A DNA stretch of 64,000 bases, taken from the NCBI RefSeq assembly GCF_023243075.1, contig NZ_JALKFZ020000185.1, forward strand, positions 23,597 through 87,596, in the 5' to 3' direction. The stretch comes from Frankia sp. AiPa1 (GTDB taxonomy: Bacteria > Actinomycetota > Actinomycetes > Frankiales > Frankiaceae). The position numbers and the translations under genes are program-made. Shown here one piece after another: positions 62,395 through 64,000 of the stretch. Every line of letters begins with the position of its first letter. Position 1 is the stretch's first letter. A model generated the notes under the pieces. The model ran no database searches and had not been told where the DNA came from. It saw only the letters and a program-made list of their open reading frames with translations.

Positions 62395-63480
62395 TCAGGA
62401 ACGGTCCGCAAGTCCACCGGAGACACCGCCGGGCAGCGCGTTGGATTCTACCGGAACCTGCGGCCGGTCCTCGGTTCCGGGCCCGTCGGTCTGTGTCCGA
62501 CTCTCGGTTCCGAGGCCATCGGTCTGTATCCGGCTCTCGGTTCCGAGACCACCGGCCTGGGCCGGACGCGGGCGCGTGCCGCGCCGGATGGTCGCCTTCG
62601 ACCGCGTGATCGCGACCCCGGCCAGGCACAGAGCGCCGCCGACGAACGACAGTGCCGCGGGCGCCTCGTCCAGGATGATCCAGGACAGCAGGGTCGCGAG
62701 AACGGGTACGAGATAGGTGGTGGCGCCCAACTGGCCCGCGGGCATGCGACCCAGCGCGTACGCCCAGGTGGTGAACGCGATGGCCGTGGGAAAGACGCCG
62801 AGATAGACCAGGCCGGCGATGGCACCGGCCGAGGCGTCACCGCCCTCGGACCACAGGTCGGGAGCGAAGGGCAGGCAGGCGACCGCGCCGATCAGGCAGC
62901 CGAACCAGGTCGCCGACAGCGCCGAGGTCCGGGCCAGCGCCGGCTTCTGGGCCGTGACGCCGATCGCGTACATAAGGGCCGCCACCAGGCACAGGACAAC
63001 CCCGAAAAGGTCCGTGTGGCGCCCGCCGCCGGAGGCCGCGCCGACGATCACCGCTCCGATCAGAGCGGTGACGGACCCGGCCAGTAGCCGCGGCGGAAAT
63101 CCCTCCTTGAGCAGGAGGCCGGCGAACAGGGCGATCAGCAGCGGGCCGCCCTGTACCAGGATCGACGAGGTGCCGGCGTCGAGATGCCGCTCGCTGGCGT
63201 TGAGGGCGACATTGTAGGCAGCGAACCAGGCCACGCCGTAGGCCAGAATGAACCACCAGGAGTTACCTCGGGGCAGGACCGGTCCCCGCTTCACCGCCAC
63301 GATCATCCCGAGCGTCACCGCCCCGATCAGAAGCCGTCCCAGCGCCAGCGGCCCCGGGGCGAAGGTGTGTCCCACCGATCGGATACCGACGAACGCCGAG
63401 GCCCACAGGACAACGGTGACACCCACGGCGATCAGGGCACCATTCGGTCGCCTGGCATGGTTGGCTTTCTGGTTTTCCAT
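62395..63480 (-). CDS. EamA/DMT-family transporter
   Basis: ATG 63480 gives 361 residues; GTG 63507 is also possible and adds nine. Ten hydrophobic helices in two EamA halves are seen, starting GALIAVGVTVVLWASAFVGI and ending FVGGALCLAGVAITRS. The family exports metabolites such as amino acids or nucleotides. The last 60 residues are a polar tail with the repeat GLGTESRIQTD, seen three times at DNA level near 62476-62575. The PEP mutase-family gene ends only about 55 bp upstream on the same strand, so the two may be one operon. Confidence 0.85.
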   Translation of the reverse strand: MENQKANHARRPNGALIAVGVTVVLWASAFVGIRSVGHTFAPGPLALGRLLIGAVTLGMIVAVKRGPVLPRGNSWWFILAYGVAWFAAYNVALNASERHLDAGTSSILVQGGPLLIALFAGLLLKEGFPPRLLAGSVTALIGAVIVGAASGGGRHTDLFGVVLCLVAALMYAIGVTAQKPALARTSALSATWFGCLIGAVACLPFAPDLWSEGGDASAGAIAGLVYLGVFPTAIAFTTWAYALGRMPAGQLGATTYLVPVLATLLSWIILDEAPAALSFVGGALCLAGVAITRSKATIRRGTRPRPAQAGGLGTESRIQTDGLGTESRTQTDGPGTEDRPQVPVESNALPGGVSGGLADRS

Positions 63481-63561
63481 TGAAGCCGTCACGCGCAGGA
63501 TCCTCACAACTGGGACGGGACTCCCTCTCTGTCAGGCTTGCGGCAGCAGGTGGTAAGTGAG

Positions 63562-64000
63562 TCAGTGCCGCGGCTCGGGAGACATCAGCTGGTTGACCTC
63601 GGCGTAAGGTATCGCCTCGGTGATACGGGAGAACGTGCCTTCCTCGTGGATCTCCTGGGCGACCCGCAGGACGCTCGCGAAAGCGATCCGTGGCAGCAGG
63701 GAACCGAAGCTGATCCGGCGGACGCCGAGCTGGCCCAGTTCGGTCACCGAGGGAAACGGCGGCCGGCCCACCAGCACGTTCACCGGGGCCTGGACCCGCT
63801 TGCAGACCTCGCGGATGGCGTCCGCGTCGGGCAGCCCCGGCGAGTAGACCACGTCGGCCCCGGCCTGTGCGTATGCCTGAAGCCGGCGGATCGTGTCTTC
63901 GAGATCGGCACGGCCGTAAAGAAAGTTCTCGGCACGTGCCGTGATGACGAACGGGAAGGGCAGGCTCCGCGCGGCGGCGACCGCGTGGGAGACCCGCTCC
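63562..64000 (-). CDS. PEP mutase/isocitrate lyase-family protein, C-terminal part (cut by window edge)
   Basis: The minus-strand frame enters from the right edge and stops at 63562, giving about 146 residues. It has FVITARAENFLYGRADLEDT and RLQAYAQAGADVVYSPGLPD, then NVLVGRPPFPSVTELGQLGV and RRISFGSLLPRIAF. These are the C-terminal half of the TIM barrel of the isocitrate lyase/phosphonomutase family. The N-terminal half, with its metal ligands, is outside. Carboxyphosphonoenolpyruvate mutase-like or lyase activity is possible. Confidence 0.85.
   Translation of the reverse strand, partial: ERVSHAVAAARSLPFPFVITARAENFLYGRADLEDTIRRLQAYAQAGADVVYSPGLPDADAIREVCKRVQAPVNVLVGRPPFPSVTELGQLGVRRISFGSLLPRIAFASVLRVAQEIHEEGTFSRITEAIPYAEVNQLMSPEPRH

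Overview
The window is very GC-rich, with strong G/C third-position bias, many GTG starts and frequent ATGA stop/start overlaps. It carries a type VII secretion (T7SS/ESX) locus, Lsr2-like, PknB-type and LexA-type features and a monomeric isocitrate dehydrogenase. Together these indicate a high-GC actinobacterium. Frankia or a close relative is my best guess, but that is inference from gene style and not a database match.

Region 1 (1-34,022) is a T7SS locus. eccC (minus, cut by the window edge) is divergent from eccD-eccB. Downstream come two WXG100-size Esx proteins, a small unknown, a 1000-aa PPE/WXG-like repeat protein, a YbaB-like protein, a 110-aa protein and one 16-kb gene for a 5352-aa multidomain protein. 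Two accessory proteins follow, the second with a degenerate ADP-ribosyltransferase-like end. Last is a beta-helix protein fused to two EccA/CbbX-type AAA+ modules. The layout suggests a membrane channel (EccB/C/D), exported Esx and PPE-like partners, a giant exported or surface protein, and dedicated AAA+ machinery. mycP and eccE are not in the window and may lie left of eccC.

Region 2 (34,296-40,342) has an ECF sigma factor, a membrane-tethered Hsp70-like protein and two paralogous small secreted low-complexity proteins. These two share a signal peptide, an inverted repeat about 100 bp upstream and a terminator-like hairpin. Between them lies an AlkB-type dioxygenase with a near-perfect actinobacterial LexA box directly upstream.

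Region 3 (40,343-48,548) holds an NADPH-FMN reductase, an SGNH hydrolase, a collagen-like surface protein translationally coupled to a class E/F sortase, a flavin reductase-domain protein and a PknB-type kinase with an extracellular domain.

Region 4 (48,849-58,026) holds the monomeric NADP isocitrate dehydrogenase, a GNAT acetyltransferase, an SDR, an Lsr2-like protein with tandem repeats in front of it, a helix-turn-helix protein, a DUF2786 protein, a frameshifted MarR remnant and a secreted HAF-repeat protein.

Region 5 (58,418-64,000) holds a transposase tail abutting a two-component system (histidine kinase/NarL regulator) that is divergent from a BcrA-like ABC exporter. It ends with an EamA transporter and a partial PEP mutase/isocitrate lyase-family gene.
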